From Puccinellia tenuiflora (Eukaryota > Streptophyta > Magnoliopsida > Poales > Poaceae), in NCBI GenBank assembly GCA_012064385.1, contig QRDG01001350.1, positions 1-64,000 of the forward strand: a stretch of 64,000 nucleotides of DNA. Reading direction: 5' to 3'. The translations under genes were made by a program, and so were the position numbers. The notes under the pieces are model-generated. The model ran no database searches, was not told the origin of the DNA, and worked only from the letters and a program-made list of their open reading frames with translations. The first letter of the stretch is position 1; every line of letters starts with the position of its first letter. Shown here in pieces: positions 43,506 to 55,740 of the stretch.

Positions 43506-46254
43506 TGAAAGAGCATGGTTGCCCCCATATGTTGTTTTGGTAATTAATGACAATCTCTATGGACTAATGTGTGCTTTGAGTTATATTTGCAGTGTTGGTC
43601 CATATGGAATGCTTGAACTCCATATGTTGGAGTCGAAGGCTAAAAGAAGAAGATTATATGTTGATCAAGGCTAAGTGCAAGTTGATCAACATACAAGATA
43701 AGGTGTTGGTCCGTATGGAATGCTTGAACTCCATATGTTGGAGTCGAAGCTAAAAGAAGAAGATTATATGTTGATCAAGGCTAAGTGCAAGTTGATCAAC
43801 ATACAAGATAAGGTGTTGGTCCGTATGGAATGCTTGAACTCCATATGTTGGAGTCGAAGCTAAAAGAAGAAGATTATATGTTGATCAAGGCTAAGTGCAA
43901 GTTGATCAACATACAAGATAAGGTGTTGGTCCGTATGGAATGCTTGAACTCCATATGTTGGAGTCGAAGCTAAAAGAAGAGATTATATGTTGATCAAGGC
44001 TAAGTGCAAGTTGATCAACATACAAGATAAGGTGTTGGTCCGTATGGAATGCTTGAACTCCATATGTTGGACTCGAAGCTAAAAGAAGAAGATTATATGT
44101 TAATCAAGGCTAAGTGCAAGTTGATCAACATACAAGATAAGCGCATGTGAAGATAAGGGCATGTGAAGATATGCGAAAGAGTGTCTCTCCCATAGTGGTT
44201 GATGGGGGAGCAATACGCGAGGCTTCACCAAGCGGAGCGCAATCAAGAAAGGTGATCCACTTGAGAGGAGATCAAGATCGTCATCATCTAGCTCAAGTGG
44301 AATGCGCAAGGCAAAGGTATGATCTTGATAGGTTCTATTTTACCGGTCTCATGGTGTAGTTGGGAGACCGGGTTTTAGGATAGGTAACCGTACTATCAAG
44401 AGGGGCTCTCAAGTGAGCTTTAGCGTATCGGTCGTAGAGCGCTCAAACCTTTGCATCATTGACATCATCTTTATTGGTTCTTATTTGTCTCTTATCATGA
44501 TGTGGTCTTGGTGCTTGTCGTGCTTGTCATGACATGGCCAAGCTCATCGAAAACGGTTTTCATATGCGTCTTCCATTGCGTTTTCGATATTAGAAATATT
44601 GTCGGTTTGTCCTTGAGAAATTATCCACACATACATGTGTTGATAATTTATCTCTTAATTGCTTTCAAATATTTCCAAGGATAGCTACTATCATCCTCTT
44701 TCCAACAAAATTGGTTTCACCTCTTCCGAACTTCATTTGCAAAAGATATGACGGTTCCGGTTTGCAAGAAAGAGGTTTAACCTTTCCTCATTTGTTATTA
44801 TAATATCTTGTTGAACAATGATGTTTTTCTGCATAATCTTGTAGTGATTGTTGTGGTGATTCCAACGAGTCCAAGATTATCGAAAATGGAGTCCGGATAC
44901 AAAAGTTATTGCATTTCCGGTATCGGACGTTTTCTAGACAGAAAAAGAAAAGAAAGGAAATAAAGAAAAAAGGGGAAGAGTCCTGCCCAGCATGGCCGGG
45001 GGCATGGCCGGGCCTTCTCAGGTTCCAGGCCAGCCATGATGGCCGGGCCAGGCCGGTCTGGCCGGGGTCCACTGTCCAGCCACGAAAAGTGGCCCAACGG
45101 CCATATTTTGGCTCCCCTTTTTAAGGGGTCTTCTTCCCCATTTCATCCCCAACCTTTGGCCAACTCTTGAGCTCATTTTCCTCCATTGTTGCCATCCCTT
45201 TGAGCTTTGCTATCTCTCAATCCCTCCAATAGTTCTTGCTAGTTTTTGAGGGAAAAGAGAGAGGAGGTCTAGATCCGCGTTTCCACCGATCGATTTCTCC
45301 TCTAAGTGAGGGGAACCCTTTGGATCTAGATCTTTGGAGTTTCTTAGTGTTTCTCCTTTGTTCTTCCTCTCAAATCCCTCCAAGCATTAGTTGCTTTGGT
45401 TGGATTCGGGTTGGAAGAACTTGACCACTTAGTGTGTTCTTGCCATTGCATTAGTTGCATCGGTTTGAGTTCTCCACGGTGATTCGTGGAAAGTGAAGTT
45501 GAGAAGCTTGTTACTCTTGGGTACTTTGGTGCCCTAGAGCTTGTTCCTCTAGGGCACGTTGGTACCCTAGACGGTTGTTGATTTCTCGGAGTCTTGGTGG
45601 CTCACGGGATTTGTTGGGAGCCTCCAATTGTGGAGTGTGGCTCAACCTTGTTAGCTTCGGAGCTTTGGTAGCTACGAAGACATTGCCGGGAGCCACCAAT
45701 TGAGTTGTGGTGTGTGCCTCGGCCTTGGGCATCGAGTCTTGGTGGCTCGGTGCATTTGGTGAAGACCCTCCAACTTGTGGAGTGAGCTTCGTCCTTGTAA
45801 AGGTTCTAGTTGTCAACCTCAACGGCAACATAGTGACAAGTGCCTCGCCACATTGGTGGTAAGACACAACGGAGATACGGTGTGCCATATCAAGGCTACT
45901 CGGTGTTTCACATTGGTGAACACCGCGCCGCTCCAACGGAGACTAGCTTCCATTGGGAAGTGAACTTCGGGATAAATCATCATCTCCAAGTGTCTCGGTA
46001 TTTCTATCCCGAGCTCCTTACTTATGCTATTTACTTTGTGATAGACATCGAGCTTAAAGTCATATATCTTGCTATCACCTAGTTGATTATATTGCTTAGC
46101 ATAAGGTGTTGGTGCACATAGGTGAACCTAGCTAGTTTAGGTTTTGGCTTGATAAATTAAACTTTAGTTTTATTACGCATTTATTCAAGTCTTAACCGTA
46201 ATAATTTTAAATCGCCAATTCACCCCCCCTCTAGGCGACATCAGTATCCTTTCA
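43506..46254 (+). repeat. 3' LTR of the gag-only Copia element
   Basis: 2749 bp from TGAAAGAGCATGG to TCCTTTCA. It has five 110-bp tandem units (43592-44141) against four in the 5' LTR, a GGCCGG-rich patch at 44985-45065, and a block at 45774-45980 shared with the first Copia element of this window. Confidence 0.93.
43592..44141 (+). repeat. Five 110-bp tandem repeats with internal hairpins (3' LTR)
   Basis: Units begin GTGTTGGTCC at 43592, 43703, 43813, 43923 and 44032. Each unit contains the inverted pair TATGTTGATCAA...TTGATCAACATA (12 bp, 13-nt spacer) and a second one, GCTTGAACTCC...GGAGTCGAAGC. The 5' LTR has four such units (23489, 23599, 23709, 23819). Confidence 0.93.
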
Positions 46255-46628
46255 TAGGGGGTTCAACGGCGCCGGGGAGGAGGCGGCTCGGGCAGCCTGA
46301 CGGCGTCGTCTCGTGCGGCGGCGGCTCCTCCTTCTCTGTGTCCCGGTTCGTGGCTTGAACCGGGGAGGAGGCGTGGGTATTTATACCAAGGGACCTCTAG
46401 TCCCAGTTGGTGCCACGAACCGGGAGTAGAGGGTACCCTTTAGTCCCGGCTGGTGCCACGAACCGGGACTAGAGGTGTTTTCGGTGGGCCGAAAGGGCGC
46501 GCAAAAAAAACCCTCTAGTACTGGTTGGTTCCACGAACTGGGACTAGAGGTGTTTTTTTTGGCGCAAAGGACCAATTTTTTTGAATTTGAATAACTTCTG
46601 TATATTTTTGAATTTGAATAACTTCTGC

Positions 46629-46858
46629 ATATTTTTGAATCTGACAAAAATTTCAAAATGAAAAGTGTTTGAATTTAAATAAATAATCCAAAACCTTTTT
46701 CTGTTTTCCAAACTAATTATTCTAACTATTCAAACTATTAACCATTTTGTCATTTTCAATTGAAAATGCATTAACTAATATTTTTGAATCTGACAAAAAT
46801 TTCAAAATGAAAAGTGTTTGAATTTAAATAAGTAATCCAAAACCTTTTTCTGTTTTCT
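46629..46858. repeat. 150-bp tandem duplication in the second CACTA
   Basis: The stretch beginning ATTTTTGAATCTGAC occurs at 46631 and again at 46780, followed by the same 75-80 bases (CAAAATGAAAAGTGTTTG and so on). Confidence 0.8.
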
Positions 46859-47113
46859 AAAATAATTAAACATCCCTATTCAAACTTGTGAGCTGTTGGA
46901 TCAGCGGTAGTATGCCCAATCAGGAAGAAGCACACGGATCGTATGTTTCCTTTGAACGCTTGTGAGCCGTTGGATCAGCGGTGTGTTTATTTCTAGCGCT
47001 TGTGAGCCGTTGGATCTCAAGCAGAAGATAAGGCACACATATCAACGCTCCTTTAGTCCCGGTTCCAGCTACCAACCGGGACTAAAGGTGAAGAGTTGCC
47101 CTGATCTTCTAGC

Positions 47114-47121
47114 TATAAATA
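47114..47121 (+). promoter_or_regulatory. TATA-box-like motif, plus strand
   Basis: TATAAATA followed by CCCACC, beside a subterminal repeat. A matching TATAAATA on the minus strand lies at 46378-46385, so two divergent TATA boxes flank the subterminal repeats at this end. Confidence 0.4.
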
Positions 47122-47170
47122 CCCACCATGAGGAGGAAGAGGAAGAACAAGAGCACGGCAACAACAGAAA

Positions 47171-47475
47171 GAGAAGACAGAGGACTCCTCTATGCACGAG
47201 CTTCTCGAAGATGTCGTTGGGCAGTGACCTATGACATCTTTGAGGGGCTCGGCATAGAAGCGTTCTCTCAGTGCTAAGAGGGTTCATACTGTAGTCAAGC
47301 TAGCCGGAAAGCGAAGACAGAGGACTCCTCTATGCACGAGCTTCTCGAAGATATCGTTGGGCAGTGACCTATGACATCTTCGAAGGGCTCGGCATAGAAG
47401 CGTTCTCTTAGTCCTAAGAGGGTTCATACTGTAGTCAAGCTAGTCCGGAAGGCAAAGACAGAGGACATCTCTACA
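47171..47475. repeat. 140-bp tandem repeats in the second CACTA
   Basis: AGACAGAGGACTCCTCTATG starts at 47175 and 47315, with a truncated third copy at about 47456; periods are 140-141 bp. Near-identical sequence indicates recent duplication compared with the decayed transposase. Confidence 0.88.
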
Positions 47476-47586
47476 TAGAAATCCTTCAGTTCATCGACCG
47501 AATACAAATCATTCGGATTCCCTGCATACAAACAATGGTGCAGTTACATAAAACGTTTAATACATTATTACACATCACCAACATCC

Positions 47587-50500
47587 CTATCTAGAGTTTG
47601 GGTTTTTTCCGCGCCGTAACCATGGAGCATCTTCATTAATTAACAGGAGACTTGGGTCATCCTTCACTGCGAAGGGCGGAATTTCATGAAACTTATCATA
47701 ATCTTCTGACATGTCTGTCTTGTCCTCCACTCCCACGATGTTTTTTTTACCTGAAAGAACTATGTGGCGCTTTGGCTTATCGTCTGATGTATTCTTTTGC
47801 TTATTTTTTCTTGGTTTGGTAGACATGTCCTTCACATAGAAAACCTGAGCCAAATCATTGGCTAAGACGAATGGTTCGTCTAAGTACGCAAGATTGTTGA
47901 GGTCCACTGTTATCATTCTGTACTGCTCGTCTACCTTTAACCCGCCTGCTGACAGCTTGACCCATTTGCACCGAAACACGGGGACCTTAAAAGTAGGTCC
48001 ATAGTCAAATTCCCATATCTCCTCTATGTAATCGTAGTATGTGTCCTTTGACCCATTGTTTTTTTTTTCATCAAAGCAGACACCACTGTTTTGGTTGGTG
48101 CTCTTTTTATCTTGGGCGAACATGTAAAATGTATTCCCATTTATCTCGTACCCTTGGAAAGTCTATATAGTCGAAGATGGTAACTTGGACAACAAGTACA
48201 GCTGATCTTCAACAGTGTTGTTATTGTTGAGATGTGTTTGCAACCAACCGCCAAAAGTCTCCATGTGTTCATGTCTAATCCAGAAGTCATGCTTCCCTGG
48301 GTTGTTGAAGCGTACAATATTCTTGTGTTCCTCGATATACGGAGCCGCCAGGTGGATTCTAGAACTGTGTAGTGCGCTTAACTGAAAGAATGCCCGTCCC
48401 TCTACATATTATTGATTTCCTTCCTAGAGTGCCTTTTCCACTTAGTCTCCCCTCATGCCGCGATTCAGGAAGACCAATCGACTTAATATCGGGAATAAAG
48501 TCAACACAAAACTCAATGACCTCCTCTGTTCCATAGCCTTTGGAGATGCTTCCTTCTGGCCTAGCACGGTTATGAACATATTTCTTTCAAGACTCCCATG
48601 AACCTCTCAAAGGGGAACATATTGTGTAAAATACAGGACCCAGAATGGTAATCTCTTCGACTAGGTGTACTAGGAGATGCGTCATAATATTGAAGAAGGA
48701 TGGTGGGAACACCAACTCAAAACTAACGAGACATTGAACCACATCCCTCTGTAACCTTGGTAGAATTTCTGGATCGATTATCTTCTGAGAAATTGCATTG
48801 AGAAATGCACATAGCTTCATAATGGGTAGTCAAACATTTGCCGGTAGAATCCCCCGCAATGCAACCGGAAGCAATTGAGTCATAAGCACGTGCACGTGGC
48901 AATCATGAGACTTTAGGTTCTGGAATTTTTTTCTCGGCCATATTTATTATTCCCTTTATATTCGACGAGAAGCCAGGCGGGATCTTCATACTGCTCAGGA
49001 TTTCAAAACATATTTCCTTCTCTTATTTCATAAGAGCGTAGCTGGCAGGACTAAGACGTCCTTTATCCGTCTTCATTGGATGCAGGTCGTCTGGGTCTTT
49101 CATATGTTGCTGGTCCTGCCGTGTTTCCGGTGTATCTTTTGTCTTCCCATACACGCCCAAATGGCCTAGCAGGTTCACGCAAAGATTCTTCGTCACGTGC
49201 ATCACGTCGATTGCAGAGCGGACCTCTAGGACTTTTCAATAGGGTAGCTCCCAAAATATTGATTTCTTCTTCCACATGGCCGCGTGTCCGGTGGCGTCAT
49301 TCAGAACAAATTGACTGCCAGGACCCTTTCCAAAGATCACTTCTAGATCCTTGACCATACCAAATATATCATCACCAGTACGGTGGACAGGCTTCCTCCG
49401 ATGCTCTGTCATACCTTTGATATGCTTGCATTTCTTTCTTACGGGATGACTGTGCGGAAGAAATCGACGATGGCCCAGGTACACAACCTTCTTACATTTC
49501 TCCAAATATATACTATCAGTCTCATCTAAACAGTGTGTGCATGCATTGTATCCCTTGTTTGTCTGTCCTGAAAGGTTACTAAGAGCAGGCCAATCATTAA
49601 TGGTTACGAAGAGCAGCGCTCGTAGGTCAAATAGCTCTTGTTTGTGCTCATCCCACACACATACACCTTTTTGCTCCACAACTGTAAAAGTTATTCAACT
49701 AGTGGCTTTAGGTACTCATCAATGTCGTTGCCGGGTTGCTTCGGGCCTTGGATCAGCACTGGCATCATAATGAACTTCCGCTTCATGCACAACCAAGGAG
49801 GAAGGTTATAGATACATAGAGTTACAGGCCAGGTGCTATGACTGCAGCTCTGCTCTCCAAAAGGATTCATGCCATCTGTACTTAGACCAAACCTTAAGTT
49901 TCTTGCGTCATCTGCAAAGTCCTTGTACTCTCTATCGATTTTTCTCCACTGCGACCCATCAGCGGGGTGTCTCAACATCTCGTCTTTCTTGCGGTCTTCT
50001 TTGTGCCATTGCAACAACTTGGCATGCTCTTTGTTTCTGAACCAAACGTTTCAACCGTGGTATTATAGGAGCATACCACATCACCTTGGCAGGAACCCTC
50101 TTCCTGGGGGGCTGGCCCTCAACATCACCAGGGTCATCTCGTCTGATCTTATACCGCAATGCACCGCATACCGGGCATTCATTCATATTCTCGTACTCCT
50201 CACCGCGGTAGATGATGCAGTCATTAATGCATGCATGTACCTTCTGCACATCTAATCCTAGAGGGCGGAGAACTTTCTTTGCTTCATACATACTGTCAGG
50301 CAAGTCGTTATCCTTTGGAAGCTTCTTTTTCATTATTTTCAGTAACTTCTCAAATCCCTTGTCAGATAAACCAGTCTCTGCCTTCCATTGCAGCAATTCA
50401 AGTGTGGTACCGAGCTTTGTGTTGCCATCTTCGCAAGTTGGGTACAACTTTTTTTTGTGATCCTCTAACATGCGCTCCAACTTCAACTTCTCATTTGCAC

Positions 50501-50879
50501 TTTCTGCTTCTCTCTGTGCATCAACGATGGCCCGACGAAGATCATCATCTAACATGGGCTCATCTGGTGCCTCTTCATCTTCAGCTTACCCCCTTGCATT
50601 ACCACCGTATTCAGGGAACATAGAATAGTTGTCATCGTTCTCTTCTTCTTCGTTGTCTTCCATCATTACCCCTCTTTCTCCGTGCTTGGTCCAACAATTA
50701 TAGCCGGACATGAAACCGGACTGAATCAGGTGGATGTGAAGGGTTTTTGAGGAAGAATAATCCTTCTCATTCTGACAGAAACGACATGGACAACACATAA
50801 AACCATTCTGCGTGTTTTGCCTCAGCCACATTGAGAAAAGAACGCACGCCTTGAATGTACTCGTTAGAGCATCAGTCAT
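47587..50879 (-). pseudogene. TNPD-type transposase remnant of the second CACTA
   Basis: Read from right to left, the domains are in the usual order. The transposase-associated domain (50879-50586) has CCPCRFCQNEK and FMSGYNCW. Transposase_21 (50555-49236) has CINDCIIYRGEEYE, NECPVCG, LSTDGMNPFGEQ and VTINDWPALSNLSGQ. DUF4218 (about 48940-48587) has FFNIMTHLLVHLVEEI. DUF4216 (48123-47587) has YYDYIEEIWEFDY. An in-frame TAA at 50586-50588, a frameshift near 50010, stops near 49690, 49236 and 49023 and others near 48830 destroy the frame. It is a pseudogene, clearly diverged from the intact copy at 24889-28368. Confidence 0.9.
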
Positions 50880-52034
50880 CGTACATCCATTGTCGGTTCA
50901 TCGAGCACCTTTTGTGCATAAGAAGGCAAAACATCGTTACACACAACATCATGAATAGAGAAGTGACCAAATTAATTAATACAAGTTCATCACATTAAAA
51001 CCAAAGTAGAGTAGTGACCAAATGTAATACATAGTTCTCATAATTAAAACATACATTGAAACTAACATACAAACTATCTAATGCATTTAAATGCAACAAC
51101 AAATGCGATCAAAATCGCAACTAAGGTAACCATTGATCCAACAACATAATGATACCAAGCCTCTTTATTAATGGCTTATTTTCTAATCTTTCTAATCTTC
51201 AAGCGCATTGCATCCATCTTGATCTTGTGATCATCGACGACATCGGCAAGATACAACTCCAATTTCATCTTCTCTTCTTCAAATTTTTTCAATTTTTCTT
51301 TCAAATCATCATTTTCTTTTTCAACTAAATTTAACTTCTCGACAAGAGGGTCGGTTGGAATTTCCGGTTCATATATCTCCTAAATAAAAATATCTATGTC
51401 AAGTGTTGTTCGGCATAATTGTTATAAACACGAAATTAAACAAATAGTTATAAACGATAATATACCACATCCGAATATAGACCGGACGAGGGCCGACGGG
51501 GACGGATATCAAAACCATGGCACTATATATATAACAAACAGTCATACAAGTAAGAAAAATTATGCAAGTAATAACTATGCATCTATAACATACAAGTAAG
51601 AATTTTTCTTTACAAAATAGATAAAAACAAGAGACTCACCAAGGTGGTGCCGGCGACAGGGCGGCGCGGGCGATCGACGACGGTGAGGAAGGGGACGGGA
51701 CGGCACTAAAACCTACAAATCAAAATTTAATTTAGAGCTCAAATTGCATATATAAAACAAATGAACTCTCTAAATTGGCATTTCATCAAACACCTAACTA
51801 GCACTACAAAAATGATATGAGCTAAATTTTAGCAATGAAATGAGCTAAACTTGCAATGTCGCTGGAAGAAAGGATGAAGTTGCTAACCCTTGGATAGATG
51901 GGTGCCGCCAATATCTTGACAAATGGTGGAGAAAAACTGGGGATTAACTCGAGCTCGGGAGAGAAAAGAGAGCAAAAATGGAGTGTGCTCTCGAGCAGGA
52001 AAAATGGAGTTCAGGGTAGGAGATGATATAGGGA
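50880..52034 (-). other. 5' leader region of the second CACTA
   Basis: AT-rich sequence between the transposase start and the right subterminal repeats. A coiled-coil-like frame (about 51380-51180, Lys/Glu/Leu) may be an exon remnant. Nothing firm can be assigned. Confidence 0.4.
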
Positions 52035-52599
52035 AACTTTTAGTACCACGAACCGGTTCTAAAGGGTCTCGCGCTGGCCCCCACGACAGCTGCGGCCTGC
52101 CGCAACCCTTTAGTCCTGGTTCATATCACGAACCGGGACTAGAGCTCGCCCACGACCCGGGACTGGAGGCTGCCGGCCTCGTAGCCGATGAACCGGGACT
52201 AGAGCCCCCCCTCTAGTCCCGGTCCAAAATTCATCCAGGACTAGAGCAAATCTTGCTCTGGACGAAAGGTCCGTTTTCTACTAGTGATTACATGGGCTAG
52301 GCTACCACGATACAGCTCAGAGCCCATTAGTACACGGGCTATGAAAAGGGAAGCAATTCAAGATTTTTCCTGTCAGCTTGGGCATAGCATGTCATATTAT
52401 TAGATTCCACTGAGCCATCGAAATCTACTTTTTTTTCACTGTGCCAAAAAAGCCGCAGGCGCTATATATCGCCCGTTGCGAGTCCGAGTTAGGACTCGCC
52501 CGCGGGGAGTCTGTAGAATGGGCCGGCCCATATTGGACAATTTATTTTCGTTTTCGTTTTGGTTTATTATTTTTATCGGTTCGCCCGTAATTTTCAAAT

Positions 52600-53450
52600 A
52601 TGAATTTTTGTTTTCTTTTTGGTTTATTATTTTTATCGGTTCGCCGTAATTTTTGGTTAACTATTATTTTCGGTTCACATGAATTTTTGGTAAACTATTA
52701 TTTTCGGTTCGTGTGGATTTTTGGTTCATTATTATTTCCTGTTCACCCGAATTTTTGGTTCGCTATTATTTTTTGGTCATTATTTTTTCGTTTCGCCGTT
52801 ATTTTTGCTTCACTATTATTTTCAGTTCACGCGATTTTTTGGTTCATTATTTTTTCAGTTAGCCGGTATTTTCGGTTCACTATTATTTTCGGTTCGTGCG
52901 GATTATAGGTTCACTATTATTTTTGGTTCATCCGTATTTTTGGTTCATTATTTTTTTGGTTAGCCGGTATTTTTGGTTCACTATTATTTTTCGTTTCGCG
53001 TGGATTTTTGGTTCATTATTATTTCATGTTCACCCAAATTTTTGGTTCGCTATTATTTTTGGTTCATTATTTTTTTGGTTCGCCGTTATTTTTGGTTCAC
53101 TATTATTTTTGGTTCATTATTTTTTCGGTTCGTCGGTATTTTTGGTTCACTATTATTTTCAGTTCACGCGATTTTTTTTGGTTCACTTTTATTTTCGGTT
53201 CACCCGAATTTTTTGTTCACTGTTATTTTGGGTTCATTATTTTTTTTCCGTTCGCTTGTATTTTTGCTTCACTATTATTTTCGAGTCACCCGAGTTTTTT
53301 GTTCACACAAATTTTTGGTTCACTATTGTTTTCGGTTCACCCGATTTTGTTTCCTTTTCGGTTCTCTGTTATTTTCGGTTCACCGACATTTTTGGTTCAC
53401 TATTATTTTTGGGTTCACCAATAATTTTGTCTCACATGAATTTTTGTTTT
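52600..53450 (+). repeat. Degenerate tandem array, TTGGTTCACTATTATTTT type
   Basis: The motif GGTTCACTATTATTTT with variable spacer (TCGGTTCACCCG, TTGGTTCATTATTT) recurs about every 35-45 bp. It gives Phe/Tyr/His-rich open frames in all three plus frames, which are by-products. Confidence 0.88.
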
Positions 53451-53569
53451 TGAAAATGGTTAATACTTGAAAAATATTACTGTTTTATAATAGTTTTAAT
53501 TATTAAAATGGTACATTTTTTAAGAGAAAAAAAGAAAAAAGTGCAATATAAATAATATGTGTGAACTAT

Positions 53570-54230
53570 TATTTTGAAAATAGTTCTTCTTTGAAAACGG
53601 TTCTTTTTTAAAATGGTTCTTTTTTGAAAGTGGTTATTTTTTAAAACGGTTATGCTTTTAAAAATGGTTCCAATTTTTGAAAATGGTTCTTTCTTGAAAA
53701 TGGTTCTTTTTAAAGTAGTTCTTTTTCTAAAATGGTTCTGATTTTTAAAAATGGTTCGGAATTTTGAAAATGTTTCGATTTAAGAAAATGGTTCTGATTT
53801 TAGAAAATAGTTCTGAATTTTGAAAATGGTTCTTTTTTGAAAATGGTTCTTTTTTGAAAGTGGTTATTTTTTCTAAAATGGTTTTGGTTTAAGAAAATGG
53901 TTCCGAATTTTGAAAATGGTTTCGATTTAAAAAATGGTTCTGATTTTTAGAAAATAGTTCTTTTTTTTAAATGGTTCTTTTTGAAAAAAATTCTTTTTGG
54001 AAAGTGGTTCTTTTTCTAAAATGGTCCCGAATTTTGAAAATGGTTTCGATTTTAAAAAATGGTTCTTTTTTAAATGGTTCTTTTTCTAAAATGTCTCTGA
54101 TTTTAAAAGATGGTTCCAAATTTAAAAAATGGTTCTTTTTTAAATTGTTTCGATTTTGAAATATGTTCATTTTTTAAATGGTTTTGATTTTGAAAAATAT
54201 GTATATTTGAAAATGGTTATTTTTTCAAAA
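53570..54230 (+). repeat. Degenerate tandem array, GAAAATGGTTCTTTTT type
   Basis: The motif GAAAATGGTTCT with T-rich spacer recurs about every 18-25 bp. It is a second, different array directly after the first. Confidence 0.88.
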
Positions 54231-54551
54231 ATCCGAACCATTTTTTTTTTGAAATCTATACATTGAAAAAATTGAACGTTATTCAAATCTATATAATTGG
54301 AAAAAAGGAGGGAAAAAAACGCGCATACATGCGCTCAGCCTCAGCGTGCATGCTCGTTGCCTTTTTTTGTTTTTGAGAGGAGCATGCTCGTTGCTGTGCA
54401 AGCATTGCTCGTTGGAAGTGCGCTGGGAGCTCTCCTAGCGTGGTGCTGGGCCAGACCTGGAGCATGTAGCGAGTGAGCGAGCCAGAAGGTCGTGCGGGCG
54501 AGCTGTATCTTCGACTCGCAATTAGCGACGCATAGGGGAACCCCAAAAAAG

Positions 54552-55740
54552 CACAGGTCAAACCGATAGGATACTCGATATTCCAGGATCCATTTAAGAA
54601 ACAAGCAGAAAAAAAACCACGACAAAGTGAAAAGGGAAAGTAAAAAGAAGCGAAAAGGAAAGGGATCATGCTCCAAGCCCCCAACACCAACTTGCACTCG
54701 CACGTATTCGATCGGACTGGCACAACACAGCCTGCACGCTTCCTTGTCTGCGAGTTCATGTCACTTTGTGTGGTTTGGGACCTGAAAACATCATCACAAG
54801 TCGTTGGTCGACAGTCGACACAGCAATGATCTGGAGTCTAGATCATTTATACATGAGACATTTCTTCGTGCCTAGACCGACCATAGCCAGCTGAATTGTG
54901 AAAATCCACGCGGACAACGCCCCTCTTCCTCTAGCACTCCACTTATCTTGGTACTTGTCATGTTCGCAGTTCGCTGCCAATGATCGACACGTATGCCGAC
55001 CCTGAGAACAAAGAACAACAACCTAGGAAGCAAAAGGAAGAGTATAGCAAAGAAACGAAAGAATCAAAGCCAGACACAGATCGAAGAACGACCTCTGTCG
55101 CCGACGCTACCTAGCTGCAATTTGCAGAGAATCAGATTGCCCGGAGTTCGTCGTGTCGCTCGTACACGCCGCGCGGCATATCGATCTCTCCGACGTGACG
55201 GCGAAGGTATATACGATATCTTTCATAGCTAGCCTAGATCCGATCGAGTACAACAAAGCTTGTGAAACCTGACGAAGATGGAAGGTGTGCACTGCCGTCA
55301 AGCTGCAGTTGCGAGTTCTATAGTGTGCTGAGAAGAGAGAAAAGGCAAAAGAGAGATGACACGGTGATCACTAGTTTTATTTATCTTATCTGAAGACTAT
55401 TGTGTTATGAAACATCATGGTCGGAGTTGAGCAGGCTCGTAGCTAGGCAACTTGTGTGTCGAACTCGGTGGCCACACTCTGCTTTTGGAGGCAGAAAACA
55501 AAGTGGAGAAATGGTCACATAATGCATCGTCAATCAACAACTACAAAGGAAGGAGATAAATGTTCAATGACATAGTTGATCAGGCAGAGCTGTCCGTGAC
55601 GATGAGCGGGCTGGCCTAAATAATATCATGGATTCGATCCAGCTGAACGTCATAGTACGCGAGCGGAGAGATCAGGGAGTTGTGGCGTAGCACATGGAGG
55701 GTTGCTCTACCTTAAAACGACCATTCTTTCTTTATCTGAA
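54552..55740. other. Low-copy segment A, partly duplicated at 59699-60420
   Basis: No coding region that I trust. Two blocks match segment B in the same order: 55047-55215 (GCAAAGAAACGAAAGAATCAA... and the CGATCTCTCCGACG stretch) with 59699-59855, and 55420-55520 (ACTCTGCTTTTGGAGGCAGAAA) with 60310-60420. It looks like a promoter or non-coding gene region copied within the locus. Confidence 0.5.

Larger units (their letters stand above)
23404..46254 (+). mobile_element. Copia LTR retrotransposon, gag-only, with nested CACTA in its 5' LTR
   Basis: The 5' LTR starts TGAAAGAGCATGG at 23404 and ends at 37623, split by the CACTA at 23981-35606. The internal region is 37624-43505 and the 3' LTR 43506-46254. 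The primer-binding site (37626) and polypurine tract (43492-43505) are in place. Only gag is encoded; no protease, integrase or RT was seen in the 3.7 kb after it. The flanking 5-mers (GTACG left, TAGGG right) do not match, so one flank has been lost or the element is a recombinant. Confidence 0.9.
46255..52286 (-). mobile_element. Decayed CACTA transposon, minus strand, 3' end truncated
   Basis: The right end is a CACTA terminus (CACTAGTAGAAAAC on the minus strand, ending 52286). Subterminal repeats of the type CTAGTCCCGGTTxxTGCCACGAACCGGGAC occur at 46395-46550, 47050-47092 and 52035-52245. The left end is cut at the Copia LTR (46254/46255) without a CACTA terminus, so the element is truncated there. 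It contains a broken TNPD-type gene. It belongs to a different CACTA family from the one at 23981. Confidence 0.88.
52453..54542. mobile_element. Mutator-type element filled with tandem arrays
   Basis: Flanked by perfect 9-bp repeats CCAAAAAAG (52444-52452, 54543-54551). The ends share a terminal inverted repeat (left CGTTGCGAGTC...CTCGCCCGC; right reverse complement AATTGCGAGTC...CTCGCCCGC). No transposase is encoded. The inside is almost entirely two degenerate T-rich arrays. Confidence 0.8.

Noticed and set aside
43592..44141. Regular repeats that could suggest a CRISPR array
   Set aside because: Units are contiguous 110-bp tandem copies without unique spacers, inside a plant LTR.
36879..45936. 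141-residue minus-strand frame conserved at 36879-37304 and 45511-45936
   Set aside because: Conserved only because the two LTRs are copies of each other; no ATG context or domain supports a gene.
52600..53470. Phe/Tyr-rich open frames resembling membrane proteins
   Set aside because: All three plus frames are open across the same tandem array; a translation artefact.
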